Shown piece after piece: positions 52,873-61,618 of a stretch of 64,000 nucleotides of DNA (positions are counted from its first letter, which is position 1; each line of letters starts with the position of its first letter). Location: assembly GCF_004349265.1 (NCBI RefSeq), contig NZ_SMFL01000009.1, forward strand, positions 186,001 to 250,000. Direction: 5' to 3'. The DNA comes from Dyadobacter psychrotolerans (GTDB lineage Bacteria > Bacteroidota > Bacteroidia > Cytophagales > Spirosomataceae). The position numbers and the translations under genes are program-made. The notes beneath the pieces are model-generated. The model had not been told where the DNA came from. It searched no databases and worked only from the letters and a program-made list of their open reading frames with translations.

Positions 52873-53919
52873 TTAAAGTTTGATTACCGATTCTTCAACC
52901 AGTTTTGTCCATTCCGGCAACTCAGGAATACCCGGCTTACGCTTACCAAAGAATTGATTGAACATTGTCCCCTCCTTGTCGATCAGCTCAATACCTGTTA
53001 CCAAACCTGCTTCACTCGGCTTTTTTACTACCCAGGCTTCATCAATAGCATCCTCACGTAAATGAAGATTGAACTCAGGATCCATAATGTTTAACCACGG
53101 ACCCATCACAAAGATTTTTTTGACTGGACCGGTATGTATCTGAATGCAGTTTGGATTTGATACAAAAACCATAATTGGAACCTGTGATTCCGAAGCCGCA
53201 TCAAACACTGATTTCATACTTTCAGGTTTGATCTGATAGGCGTGACCTTCCGGTGCATTGCGAAGTGCCTGCTTGCGCGAAAGCTTATATTTGCGAAGTA
53301 AAGTAAAAAAATCGTGGGTATCTTTCAATGCCAGCCATTCGCTTTGAAACGCTGCCACATCAATATCCGGTGTTGTTTCTTCCTCAGTTTTCTTTTCAGC
53401 TTTTGGGGTGATCAAAAGTGCAGTTTCCTGATCCGCAGCTTTGTATTTTTCAACCAGAATATCAAAAGCTTCCTTATTACTTTTTTCAGTCAAATATATT
53501 TTATGTGCCGCTTCTCCGTTGCTGTTGAAAAACTGAAAACTGTGACGATCATTTTCTGAAACAGCAAAACCGAATTTCCAGTCTCCCAGAAACATTCGCA
53601 AATCGATATCAGGTCCAAGAACTAAACCTACGTGATTGTTGAATGAAACATTTTCGTAAACACCTTTGCGTTCGTGCACCACGTGATCGTTACGTGTTAG
53701 TGCCATCACATGACCAAGTGAACCTATTTCTTTTAACAATTCACGAAAATCTCCTTCCAGAAGTGTCACATTTTCGCCGATTCCGGTAGCCACCAGTTCC
53801 GCTTCCGTTGTATTTAACTCCTTAGCCGCGTCACGGATTCTGGTTTTAGGGTTTTCTGCTTTAAACGCTGTCCAGCTTCCTTTGAGCTCAGCACGACTTG
53901 TTGTGAGGATTGTTTTCAT
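52873..53919 (-). CDS. hmuS: Hemin-degrading factor / heme chaperone, HemS/HmuS family
   Basis: Cytosolic heme-handling protein of 348 residues from ATG 53919; the extra six codons upstream are less likely. It has two tandem homologous domains, as in Yersinia HemS: one at about 25-165 (RIRDAAKELNTTEAELVATGIGENVTLLEGDFRELLKEIGSLGHVMALTRNDHVVHERKGVYENVSF) and one at about 185-345 (FFTLLRKYKLSRKQALRNAPEGHAYQI ... VFVSNPNCIQIHTGPVKKIFVMGPWLNIMDPEFNLHLREDAIDEAWVVKKP). It receives or degrades heme delivered by the HmuTUV transporter encoded upstream. Last gene of the operon, 71 bp after hmuV, followed by a terminator. Confidence 0.95.
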   Translation of the reverse strand: MKTILTTSRAELKGSWTAFKAENPKTRIRDAAKELNTTEAELVATGIGENVTLLEGDFRELLKEIGSLGHVMALTRNDHVVHERKGVYENVSFNNHVGLVLGPDIDLRMFLGDWKFGFAVSENDRHSFQFFNSNGEAAHKIYLTEKSNKEAFDILVEKYKAADQETALLITPKAEKKTEEETTPDIDVAAFQSEWLALKDTHDFFTLLRKYKLSRKQALRNAPEGHAYQIKPESMKSVFDAASESQVPIMVFVSNPNCIQIHTGPVKKIFVMGPWLNIMDPEFNLHLREDAIDEAWVVKKPSEAGLVTGIELIDKEGTMFNQFFGKRKPGIPELPEWTKLVEESVIKL

Positions 53920-53990
53920 AGTGAATTTATATTTCAAATTTATTATTGACTCTTTGGGTAATTCTATTTAAAATTTTGACAAAATACGAC

Positions 53991-54785
53991 TCATACAGAA
54001 GCTTGTACGGGAGCTGTATCCGGCACAATTATTGGAAAATGTGTATGATCCGGCTGGATAATACGTACCGTTAAACCGAATGCAGTTTTAATATTTTCTT
54101 CTGTTAACACCGTTTCAGCAGATCCGGACGCAAAAGTTTCTCCACCTTTCATCATCAAAACCTGATCGGCATACTGTAAAGCCAAATTCAGATCATGAAC
54201 GACGGCAACTACAGCGAAACCTTTTTCCGTCATTTCTTTTGCCAGCTGGAAAGTTTCATACTGATGAAGTAAATCCATACCCGTTGTCGGCTCGTCAAGC
54301 AAAATGAGACCTTCTTTAACTTCCCAAATTTGCGCCAAAGTTCTTGCCACCTGCACACGTTGCTGCTCTCCTCCCGACAAGGTTGGAAAAAGGCGATTTT
54401 TAAATTCTGATATACCTACTTTTTTCAGACAAAGATCCACGATTTCCAGATCACGCCTGGTTGGCTGTGTATCATAAAACGGGTATCTGCCCATTAAAAC
54501 GATTTCAAGAACGGTAAAGGCAAGCGTAATTGAATTTTGCTGTGCCAATACAGCACGACGCTGTGCAAGCTCTTTCAGTTTATACTTTTTTAAATCTTTG
54601 CCATGAAACGTTATACTTCCCGAAGTAGGTGAATGCTCCCTGGATAACAACTTCATCAAAGTGGATTTCCCTGCTCCGTTAGCGCCGATGATAGACCAAA
54701 ATTCGCCTGGTTTTGCAGCAAAACTTACGTTACTTAGTAGTTTTCTTCCCTTAACACCGAAATGGACGTTGCTTACCTGGATCAT
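53991..54785 (-). CDS. hmuV: Heme ABC transporter ATP-binding protein
   Basis: ATPase subunit of 264 residues. Walker A GANGAGKST, Q-loop region AQQNSITLAFTV, signature LSGGEQQRVQVARTLAQ, Walker B GLILLDEPTTGMD and the switch His (VVHDLNLALQYAD) are all present. ATG 54785 is preferred to an in-frame TTG 24 bp upstream because it overlaps the hmuU stop (ATGA) and has a good GGAGG ribosome site 5 bases away, which is unusual in this window. It powers heme import with HmuU and HmuT. Confidence 0.96.
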   Translation of the reverse strand: MIQVSNVHFGVKGRKLLSNVSFAAKPGEFWSIIGANGAGKSTLMKLLSREHSPTSGSITFHGKDLKKYKLKELAQRRAVLAQQNSITLAFTVLEIVLMGRYPFYDTQPTRRDLEIVDLCLKKVGISEFKNRLFPTLSGGEQQRVQVARTLAQIWEVKEGLILLDEPTTGMDLLHQYETFQLAKEMTEKGFAVVAVVHDLNLALQYADQVLMMKGGETFASGSAETVLTEENIKTAFGLTVRIIQPDHTHFPIIVPDTAPVQASV

Positions 54786-55888
54786 ATTTTCCTCCGTTTT
54801 TGATCCCAAAGAATATACAGAAAAAAGGGCGTACCCAACATCGCGGTAAGGATTCCAATTGGCAGTTCCGAAGGTGCAACGATTGTTCTCGAAATGGTAT
54901 CAGCAAGTGTAAGTACAATCGCTCCGCCAATGGCAGAGCCAACCAACAGCATTTTATGGTCCGGACCGAAAGCAGTTCTGATAATATGAGGCACAACAAG
55001 CCCTACGAAACCAATCGTACCAGCCACTGCAACCGACGATCCGACGCCCATTGTAGCCAGCACAATGACCTGCCTTTTCAACACAGTCATATTCACTCCC
55101 AGTGCAGCAGCCTGGCTTTCACCTAACACCAACAAATTCAAGGCTTTGGATAAGTATGGCATGAATATAACTGAACAAAAAACAAAGGGAGCAACTGCCA
55201 AAACGGATGTCCAGTTAGCTCCGCCAAGACTTCCCAGATTCCAGAAAGTAATAGTACGAAGCTGTTCGTCGCTAGCCATGTAAGTCATCAGTCCGGTCAT
55301 AGCTCCTACAAATGCATTAATGGCAATTCCGCAAAGAAGCATGGTCGTCATTCCGCCTTCACCGGTAAGTTTCGACAGTTGGTAAACCAGTAAAGTAGTA
55401 AGTGCAGCGCCTACAAATGCTGCCAAAGAAAGTGTGTATGCACCTCCTATTTCACTGATAACACCAAGATATTTAACGTTGAGCATAATGACAATAACAG
55501 CAAACAGCGACGCTCCGGATGTAACACCAATAAGCGTTGAATCAGCAATAGGATTTCGGAAAAGCCCCTGAAGCGAGGCACCAGCGATTCCCAAACCTGC
55601 TCCGACCAGCACTGCCAGGCAAACACGGGGCAACCGGATGATCCAAAAAACAAGCGCTTTTTGCTCTTCGAATTTAGCGACGTTTGTCAGTCCGGTTTTG
55701 AAAGCGATAATCTGCCAGAGTTCCGCAAGGGAAATAGATAACGCACCTATGCAAGCCGAAAAAATGACGCAGGCAAGCAAAACAATTCCCAACACCGTAC
55801 CTACCCAAAATACGGACGCTTTCCGTTTTGCAGGCAGGCCGGGTGCTAAGAAGGTTGTTTCCGGTTTATTGAGTGTCTGAGCCTGCAT
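54782..55888 (-). CDS. hmuU: Heme ABC transporter permease (FecCD family)
   Basis: Inner-membrane permease of 368 residues with about nine to ten helices. The basic N-terminus leads into TM1 (VLGIVLLACVIFSACIG), then RLPRVCLAVLVGAGLGIAGASLQGLFRNPIADSTLIGVTSGASLFAVIVIML, the FecCD signature; MGVGSSVAVAGTIGFVGLVVPHIIRTAFGPDHKMLLVGSAIGGA is the second conserved block that contacts the ATPase. Its last bases contain the ribosome site of hmuV. One base separates it from hmuT, so translation is tightly coupled. Confidence 0.96.
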   Translation of the reverse strand: MQAQTLNKPETTFLAPGLPAKRKASVFWVGTVLGIVLLACVIFSACIGALSISLAELWQIIAFKTGLTNVAKFEEQKALVFWIIRLPRVCLAVLVGAGLGIAGASLQGLFRNPIADSTLIGVTSGASLFAVIVIMLNVKYLGVISEIGGAYTLSLAAFVGAALTTLLVYQLSKLTGEGGMTTMLLCGIAINAFVGAMTGLMTYMASDEQLRTITFWNLGSLGGANWTSVLAVAPFVFCSVIFMPYLSKALNLLVLGESQAAALGVNMTVLKRQVIVLATMGVGSSVAVAGTIGFVGLVVPHIIRTAFGPDHKMLLVGSAIGGAIVLTLADTISRTIVAPSELPIGILTAMLGTPFFLYILWDQKRRKI

Positions 55889-55889
55889 G

Positions 55890-56735
55890 TTACCTTATTT
55901 TTTGTACAAGTTCAATCGCTGCCTTTCCCAGACGCGGACCAAATCCAGTTAAAAACTGACCGTCCATCGATACTATTTTTTTATTTCTGCCGGCGTTGGT
56001 ATTAGCAATTCCCGGAACTTTAAGAAGTCCTTCGGCACCATCGACACTTTCGAGTCCGCTGGTAAACAAAACCAGTACATCCGGATTGGCTGCTAAAAGA
56101 GATTCGGCTGTAAGTGGTTTAAATTCTGTAAATCCCTGAACGGCATTTTTATTTCCTGTTAAAATAAATAGTTTATCCAGGGATGTTCCGGTCCCTGAAA
56201 CCATCAGTGTTCCGGTTCCGCGGGCATATATAAACAGCAGTTTTTTAGGAGTGGCCGGTTTGGCAATTTTCGCAAGATCCGCTTCCAGCGTTTTAACCAT
56301 TTTTTCAGCCTGCGGTTTGGCATTAAAGTAAGCTCCTACTTCGCGTATCAGCTTTACTGCCCCTTCTTTGGAATATTCATGTTTAAATTCAACCACTTTT
56401 TTACCACTGCTAGTCAATTGTTTGATCACAGAAGGCGAAAGCATACTTTGATCGGTGTAAAGAATTACGTCAGGATTCAGTGCAATAATACCCTCCGCAG
56501 AAATACTCCTGTTGTGACCGACTTTTGGTATTTTGGATAAGGATGCAGGATAAGTACTGGTGATGTCCACGCCTACCAGCTGACTTTCCAAACCGAGGCC
56601 TGAAATAATTTCACTCAGCGTGCCATTTACAGATACAATCCGAAGCGGCTTGGATGCATAACCGGTTATTGATCCAAAGACCGTTAGTAGTAAGCATAGA
56701 GAAAAAAATATTTTTGAAAACGCAGGTCTTAACAT
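55890..56735 (-). CDS. hmuT: Hemin ABC transporter substrate-binding protein
   Basis: Periplasmic binding protein of 281 residues with a signal peptide (about 1-27, ending GYAS). The TroA/BtuF-like fold shows LRIVSVNGTLSEIISGLGLESQLVGVDITSTYPASLSKIPKVGHNRSISAEGIIALNPDVIL, a close match to HmuT proteins, including the Tyr-Pro of the heme site (TSTYPASL). No lipobox is seen. It follows the small Cys-containing gene by 17 bp and precedes hmuU by 1 bp. The matching outer-membrane heme receptor is not in the window. Confidence 0.95.
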   Translation of the reverse strand: MLRPAFSKIFFSLCLLLTVFGSITGYASKPLRIVSVNGTLSEIISGLGLESQLVGVDITSTYPASLSKIPKVGHNRSISAEGIIALNPDVILYTDQSMLSPSVIKQLTSSGKKVVEFKHEYSKEGAVKLIREVGAYFNAKPQAEKMVKTLEADLAKIAKPATPKKLLFIYARGTGTLMVSGTGTSLDKLFILTGNKNAVQGFTEFKPLTAESLLAANPDVLVLFTSGLESVDGAEGLLKVPGIANTNAGRNKKIVSMDGQFLTGFGPRLGKAAIELVQKIR

Positions 56736-56752
56736 TAGAGAAAATTTTAAAT

Positions 56753-57100
56753 CTATTTGTTGTGGGCAAAAATTCTGTCAATTTCCAATGCCAGAAGTGT
56801 TTCCTGAAAAAGCCCTTTTATTTCTTCAATCTCTTCTTCTGTAAACGATAACATAAAGTTTGGAATAGGAGAAGGAAACAAAATATTTTTACCGTTGGGC
56901 AAGGGACTTTCCAACGAATGAACATGCTGCTTATCATACAAGATCGAGCAGAAACCATTTAAGCCTTCCTCCGAAAACAGGAACAGAAAGTTTCCAAAAA
57001 CAAAATTGTAATGATCGCAGCAATTGCAACGGCCGATGTAACCATTGGCCGACTGGCTAAGAATACGTAATGTGCTGTAAGAATGGGAATCGTCGTGCAT
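56753..57100 (-). CDS. Small conserved protein at the head of the heme operon (DUF6686-like)
   Basis: Soluble protein of 115 residues with no signal peptide. The middle part has GYIGRCNCCDHYNFVFGNFLFLFSEEGLNGFCSILYD; the Cys-x-Cys-Cys-x-His cluster (CNCCDH) could bind a metal or heme. The C-terminus has an acidic helix (LSFTEEEIEEIKGLFQETLLALEIDRIF). It resembles a family I know only as an uncharacterised Bacteroidota domain (DUF6686, from memory). As the first gene of the hmuTUVS operon (17 bp before hmuT) it is a good candidate for a heme- or iron-linked function, but none is established. Confidence 0.75.
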   Translation of the reverse strand: MHDDSHSYSTLRILSQSANGYIGRCNCCDHYNFVFGNFLFLFSEEGLNGFCSILYDKQHVHSLESPLPNGKNILFPSPIPNFMLSFTEEEIEEIKGLFQETLLALEIDRIFAHNK

Positions 57101-57189
57101 AACTGCCTATGAATAAATTGCCATAAGATGATACTTGTCCGGAATTTGATTTCGCCATTACTTCAATACAGGCAAATATAAGCTATTTA

Positions 57190-57206
57190 TTTAGACCAAG
57201 TATAAA
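57190..57206. promoter_or_regulatory. Fur-like inverted repeat upstream of the heme operon
   Basis: TTTAGAC-CAA-GTATAAA: 7-bp arms with one mismatch around three bases, in the divergent region between the heme operon (start 57100) and the symporter gene. It is AT-rich and of the size of a Fur-type box; no consensus check was possible. Confidence 0.35.
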
Positions 57207-57336
57207 CAATATTAAAAAATTACTTTTCTTGTCCGGGATTCCGGCGTGAGCAGTTAATTATTGTATCTTCAAAAATTACATCACCGCCGCACGCTGGTCC
57301 TTATGCTGTTTATCTACTCCTAAACGTTACCAAAGT

Positions 57337-58602
57337 TTGAAAAAGTTATTTACCAACCTTACATTCTGGGTTCTTACTGCTATTACCTGCGGCGCACTTC
57401 TTGGCCATTATTACCCACAAAAAGGAATTGAAATGGAGTTCCTGGGGAAAGGGTTTATCCAGGTTGTAAAAATATTTATCAACCCCATTATTTTCCTGAC
57501 AATTACCCTGGGAATCATCGGGATGGGCGACCTGAAAAAAGTTGGAAAGGTTGGAGCAAAGGCACTTTTGTATTTTGAAGTAGTAACTACCCTGGCGCTG
57601 ATTGTCGGTGTCGTGATTGCTAATGTTATCCGGCCGGGCGATGGAGTTGTAACGGCAAATCTTCAAAAGGGTGATATTTCGGTTTATGCAAATAAGGTGC
57701 AGGATTTTAGCTGGTTACAGTTTTTCCTGGATAACGTTACGCTCCAGGTTCTGCTGGTTTCGCTGGTTTTAGGAACGGTATTGAGTAAATATTCTGGAAA
57801 GGATAAAATTATTCACTGGCTTGGTTTCGCTTCAAAATATGTTTTTAAAGCCCTTCACTGGGTTATGATATTTGCTCCGATCGGTGCATTTGGCGGAATG
57901 GCCTTCACGATCGGGAAATATGGTATTGCCACTTTGCTTCCGCTTGGCAAGCTGATGGTTACCGTTTATGCCACAATGGCGATCTTTATTTTTGGTATTT
58001 TAGGATTAATCTTAAGAACCTATAAAATCAACATCTGGTCTTTCCTGAAATACATCCGCGAAGAATTACTGATCGTTTTGGGAACATCTTCATCCGAAGC
58101 CGCATTGCCATCGGTGATGGAAAAACTCGAACGAATGGGATGTTCCAAACCGGTAGTGGGTCTTGTTGTCCCGGCCGGTTATTCCTTTAACTTAGACGGT
58201 ACAACAATATACCTTTCCATGGCAACCATCTTTTTGGCCCAGGTATTTGATGTTCATCTGACAATGGGGCAAATTCTTTCTGTAATTGGTATTCTAATGG
58301 TTACGTCCAAAGGTGCTGCCGGTGTCACAGGAAGCGGTTTCGTTGTTCTTGCATCTACACTTACCGCCATTAAAGTGATCCCGCTCGAAGGTCTTGCGTT
58401 GCTGCTGGGTGTAGACAGGTTTATGTCAGAAGCACGGGCTATCACCAACATCATCGGAAACGGAGTGGCTACGATCTGGCTGGCTAACAATGAAAAAGAG
58501 TTCGACCGCGAGAAAATGCATTACGCTTTTGCCAATGTGAGGGAAACAGAAAATATTGTTACCGATAATCTGACGGATGTTACGCAGCAGAAATTAAGCT
58601 AA
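57337..58602 (+). CDS. Dicarboxylate/amino acid:cation symporter (DAACS/GltP family)
   Basis: Inner-membrane secondary transporter of 421 residues coupling Na+ or H+ to glutamate, aspartate or C4-dicarboxylates. Helices cover most of the sequence. HP1 is GTSSSEAALPSVMEKLERMG, TM7 has GYSFNLDGTTIYLSMATIFLAQ (the NMDGT ion site as NLDGT), HP2 is SKGAAGVTGSGFVVLASTL, and TM8 has LLGVDRFMSEARAITNIIGNGVATIW (substrate Asp-Arg-Asn). The start codon is TTG at 57337; no ATG gives an intact TM1. Single gene, divergent from the heme operon. Substrate is not resolved. Confidence 0.94.
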   Translation: MKKLFTNLTFWVLTAITCGALLGHYYPQKGIEMEFLGKGFIQVVKIFINPIIFLTITLGIIGMGDLKKVGKVGAKALLYFEVVTTLALIVGVVIANVIRPGDGVVTANLQKGDISVYANKVQDFSWLQFFLDNVTLQVLLVSLVLGTVLSKYSGKDKIIHWLGFASKYVFKALHWVMIFAPIGAFGGMAFTIGKYGIATLLPLGKLMVTVYATMAIFIFGILGLILRTYKINIWSFLKYIREELLIVLGTSSSEAALPSVMEKLERMGCSKPVVGLVVPAGYSFNLDGTTIYLSMATIFLAQVFDVHLTMGQILSVIGILMVTSKGAAGVTGSGFVVLASTLTAIKVIPLEGLALLLGVDRFMSEARAITNIIGNGVATIWLANNEKEFDREKMHYAFANVRETENIVTDNLTDVTQQKLS

Positions 58603-58675
58603 CTATCCAACACTTAGATTGGATATAAATTCATTAATTTCTTAACTTTATTTTTCATTATAAGTAATCACACTT

Positions 58676-58906
58676 ATGAATTATAGAGACCATATTGTTT
58701 CGGATCACAAAGTGATGTTAGGCAAACCTGTCATAAAGGGGACAAGGCTATCTGTTGAATTGATTTTACGTAAATTGGGTGAAGGTGTTACGACAGAGCA
58801 ATTATTGGCGATGTATCCCGATTTAGAAAGAGAAGCGATACAGGCAGTTTTAATATATGCTGCCAAACTTGTCGCCAATGAGGAAAATATTGAATCGGCT
58901 GCGTGA
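58676..58906 (+). CDS. DUF433 family antitoxin-like protein
   Basis: Protein of 76 residues with the DUF433 helix-turn-helix: NYRDHIVSDHKVMLGKPVIKGTRLSVELILRKLGEGVTTEQLLAMYPDLEREAIQAVLIYA. Its last codon overlaps the GTG start of the DUF5615 gene (GTGA), the standard arrangement of DUF433/DUF5615 toxin-antitoxin-like pairs (VapBC-related). It is predicted to bind its own promoter. A short TATCCAA/TTGGATA inverted repeat at 58604-58625 lies about 50 bp upstream and could be its operator. Confidence 0.9.
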   Translation: MNYRDHIVSDHKVMLGKPVIKGTRLSVELILRKLGEGVTTEQLLAMYPDLEREAIQAVLIYAAKLVANEENIESAA

Positions 58907-59250
58907 TACTTGCAGATGAAAATATTGATCACAAACTCATTAAAGAATTGCGACTTGCAGGATTCGACGTATTTTCGATCTATGAATCCAGGCGAGGTAG
59001 TCCTGACGAATCTATTATAGAAATGTCAAGAAATCCTCCCAAAATAATTCTCACTGAAGATAAAGATTTTGGCGAATGGGTATATGCGCATAACGTCAAG
59101 GACATTAGTGTTTTATTCCTTAGATACCACTTTAAGGACACTGACTCAATAGTTAAAATCTTATTAGAACTCCTTTCCAAGCAGCGGGAAAATTTATTCG
59201 GCCATTTTACCACTGTTACCATACATAAGATCCGCTCCCGTCCTTTTTAA
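58903..59250 (+). CDS. DUF5615 PIN-like protein (putative toxin)
   Basis: Protein of 115 residues of the DUF5615/Mut7-C-like PIN fold. LADENIDHKLIKELRLAGFDVFSI (first acidic site Asp5/Glu6), SPDESIIEMSRNPPKIILTEDKDFGEWVY (Glu-Asp-x-Asp-Phe-Gly acidic site) and a C-terminal helical part are visible. The start codon is GTG, overlapping the stop of the DUF433 gene. By analogy with PIN toxins it would be a Mg-dependent RNase; activity is not established for the family. Confidence 0.88.
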   Translation: MILADENIDHKLIKELRLAGFDVFSIYESRRGSPDESIIEMSRNPPKIILTEDKDFGEWVYAHNVKDISVLFLRYHFKDTDSIVKILLELLSKQRENLFGHFTTVTIHKIRSRPF

Positions 59251-59337
59251 TCTTTATGATTATTCGGAAAGCGTTTCTCCTTGCACTTTCGCTTCATTCC
59301 GCCTTACCTTTGGACAACCATAATTGTAACCAGAGAA

Positions 59338-61071
59338 ATGACAAACGAAGAAACAATAAATATTCCAATACGCGCCTCACGTGTATTCATAGGTGAAGAA
59401 TTTGAACTAAAAAAATGGGAAGATTTACAGCCCCTATATGAAAATCTGCAAAAAAGGGAAATTAATTCCGTTGATGAACTTCGCCAATGGTTTTTGAATC
59501 GCAGTGAGCTCGAATCCTATCTTTCTGAAAACTTTGCCTGGCGTTATATCCGCCAAACCTGCGACACGGCCAACACTGGTCTGATTAATGCACTTCAATT
59601 TTTTATTACTGAAATTCAGCCAAAATTATCAGAGTATGGTAATGAGCTGGACAAGAAAATCATAGGCAATCAGTTTCTTGATCAACTGACAGACAAAGGT
59701 TTTGATATTACACTTCGCGGTATGAAAAAAGCAATTGAGCTTTTCCGGGAAGAAAATATTCCTGTAATCACCGAAATGCAGACTGAGGAACGCAAGTATG
59801 GCGCTATTGCCGGTGCCATGACTGTTACCCTCGACGGCGAGGAAATGACTTTGCAGAAAGCAGCAGACCGCCTTCAGTCAACCGACCGCGCTACCCGGGA
59901 AGAAGCATGGCGGGCAATCAACGGGCGTCGTTACGATGACCACAAAAAACTGGACGAACTTTTAAACAAACTGGTCGAATTAAGAAGTACCGTTGCTAAA
60001 AATGCGGGGTTCGAAAACTACCGGGATTATATGTTCGCAGCCATGGGCCGGTTTGATTACACTCCTCAGGATTGTTTTGACTTTCATGCATCCGTAAAAG
60101 AAGCAGTTGTTCCTTTGCTTGACGATATGGCAGCCAGCCGTAAAGATGCATTAAAAGTGGATGCACTTCGTCCGTGGGATACAAAAGTTGACCCGAAAGG
60201 CCTGGATCCGCTAAAACCTTTTGCAACCGGCGAAGAATTACTGGACAAAACGATCCGCTGCTTCAGCCGCCTGGATCCATTCCTGGGTAACTGTTTACGG
60301 ACAATGAAAACCATGAAACATCTGGATCTGGAATCAAGAAAAGGCAAAGCACCAGGTGGCTACAATTATCCTTTGGATGAAATTGGTGTTCCGTTTATTT
60401 TCATGAACGCAACTTCCAACCTGCGCGATATGATTACGCTTTTACACGAAGGCGGCCATGCGGTCCATTCTCTGGTAACGCGTGATCTGGCGCTTAACTC
60501 TTTCAAACATACCCCCTCAGAGGTAGCTGAACTTGCTTCGATGTCCATGGAGCTGATCACGATGGATTTTTGGGATGAGTTTTTTGATAACGAAGAAGAT
60601 TTAAAACGTGCAAAAATTCAGCATCTAGAATCAATTATAGAAACTTTGCCATGGGTTGCTACGGTAGATAAGTTTCAGCACTGGATGTATGAAAATCCAA
60701 ACCATACGGCTGAGCAGCGCACAGAGCAATGGGTAAAGATTTACAGCGATTTTACAGATACAGTGATGGACTGGTCCGGTCTGGAAACCTTCAGTGAATA
60801 TCTGTGGCAGCGACAGCTTCATATTTACGAGGTTCCTTTTTACTACATAGAATACGGAATTGCACAGCTGGGAGCGATTGGTGTCTGGAAAAATTATCGT
60901 GAAAACCCTGAGGCAGGTCTGAAAGGGTATATGGATGCACTTAAACTAGGCTACACCGCACCAATTACTGAAATATACCAGGCAGCGAATATTTCGTTCG
61001 ATTTTTCACAAAAAAACATCACCGAACTGATGGATTTTGTGAAGACTGAGCTGGAAAGATTAAAAATTTGA
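59338..61071 (+). CDS. M3 family oligoendopeptidase (PepF-like)
   Basis: Cytosolic zinc metallopeptidase of 577 residues from ATG 59338; the frame is open upstream to a TTG at 59281, but that stretch is not family-like. The zinc motif is His370-Glu-Gly-Gly-His374 (TLLHEGGHAVHSLVT), with the third ligand Glu in the following SEVAELASMSMEL helix. The N-terminal helical oligopeptidase-F domain (WEDLQPLYENLQKREINSVDELRQWF) and IPFYYIEYGIAQLGA-type segment (VPFYYIEYGIAQLGAIGVW, with Tyr for substrate contact) fit PepF. It degrades short peptides. Single gene. Confidence 0.95.
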   Translation: MTNEETINIPIRASRVFIGEEFELKKWEDLQPLYENLQKREINSVDELRQWFLNRSELESYLSENFAWRYIRQTCDTANTGLINALQFFITEIQPKLSEYGNELDKKIIGNQFLDQLTDKGFDITLRGMKKAIELFREENIPVITEMQTEERKYGAIAGAMTVTLDGEEMTLQKAADRLQSTDRATREEAWRAINGRRYDDHKKLDELLNKLVELRSTVAKNAGFENYRDYMFAAMGRFDYTPQDCFDFHASVKEAVVPLLDDMAASRKDALKVDALRPWDTKVDPKGLDPLKPFATGEELLDKTIRCFSRLDPFLGNCLRTMKTMKHLDLESRKGKAPGGYNYPLDEIGVPFIFMNATSNLRDMITLLHEGGHAVHSLVTRDLALNSFKHTPSEVAELASMSMELITMDFWDEFFDNEEDLKRAKIQHLESIIETLPWVATVDKFQHWMYENPNHTAEQRTEQWVKIYSDFTDTVMDWSGLETFSEYLWQRQLHIYEVPFYYIEYGIAQLGAIGVWKNYRENPEAGLKGYMDALKLGYTAPITEIYQAANISFDFSQKNITELMDFVKTELERLKI

Positions 61072-61147
61072 CAAATAGGAACGCACAATTTGGTCGTTAT
61101 TAAAAAGGCACCTATTTTTGTGCATATTACTATGAACCAGTAACGAG

Positions 61148-61399
61148 ATGAAATTTAGTAAAGTAGTTGCATTTGTTGCCTGTATAGCACTTTTGTCTTC
61201 CTGTGATTATCAGAAATACAATCATATCGGTCAGAAAGATGTGAACGTAGCAAATTCTTATGTATACGGAGCAGGGCCTGATTCTTTGCCAAGACAAATG
61301 GCAAATAAGTATACTGCCCAGCCGGAGCTTGAAACACGTGTTAATGCAATTCGGGAAAGGCTTTACAGCGGAGCAACCAGCGCGGTTGTGAAACAGTAA
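61148..61399 (+). CDS. Small hypothetical lipoprotein
   Basis: Predicted lipoprotein of 83 residues: signal peptide with lipobox LLSSC (Cys19), then 64 residues (DYQKYNHIGQKDVNVANSYVYGAGPDSLPRQMANKYTAQPELETRVNAIRERLYSG) with no recognised domain and a helical C-terminal half. It follows the M3 peptidase gene after 76 bp and ends 29 bp before a terminator. Function unknown. Confidence 0.75.
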   Translation: MKFSKVVAFVACIALLSSCDYQKYNHIGQKDVNVANSYVYGAGPDSLPRQMANKYTAQPELETRVNAIRERLYSGATSAVVKQ

Positions 61400-61427
61400 C
61401 AGGTACCGTTATAAAAATATATTTCGG

Positions 61428-61458
61428 GATATCCTCAAAGCTGGGGATATCTTTTTTT
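61428..61458 (+). terminator. Rho-independent terminator of the small lipoprotein gene
   Basis: GATATCC/GGATATC stem (61428-61434 with 61445-61451) is followed by seven T. Confidence 0.88.
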
Positions 61459-61618
61459 ATGTCTTATGATTACTTCCAATTGCATTAAAAGTTATACGAT
61501 TATTCAGTGGTTGGGATAATTGTGTGTTTTTATTTTACTTTACATTCTTATGTATACACACAGCGAATTTATAGTATTATTCTAACAACAAATTTAAAAA
61601 ACACATCTAATACTTATC

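Noticed and set aside
57101..57336. Possible riboswitch between the heme operon and the symporter
   Set aside because: No conserved riboswitch core was visible; only the weak inverted repeat at 57190-57206 stood out.
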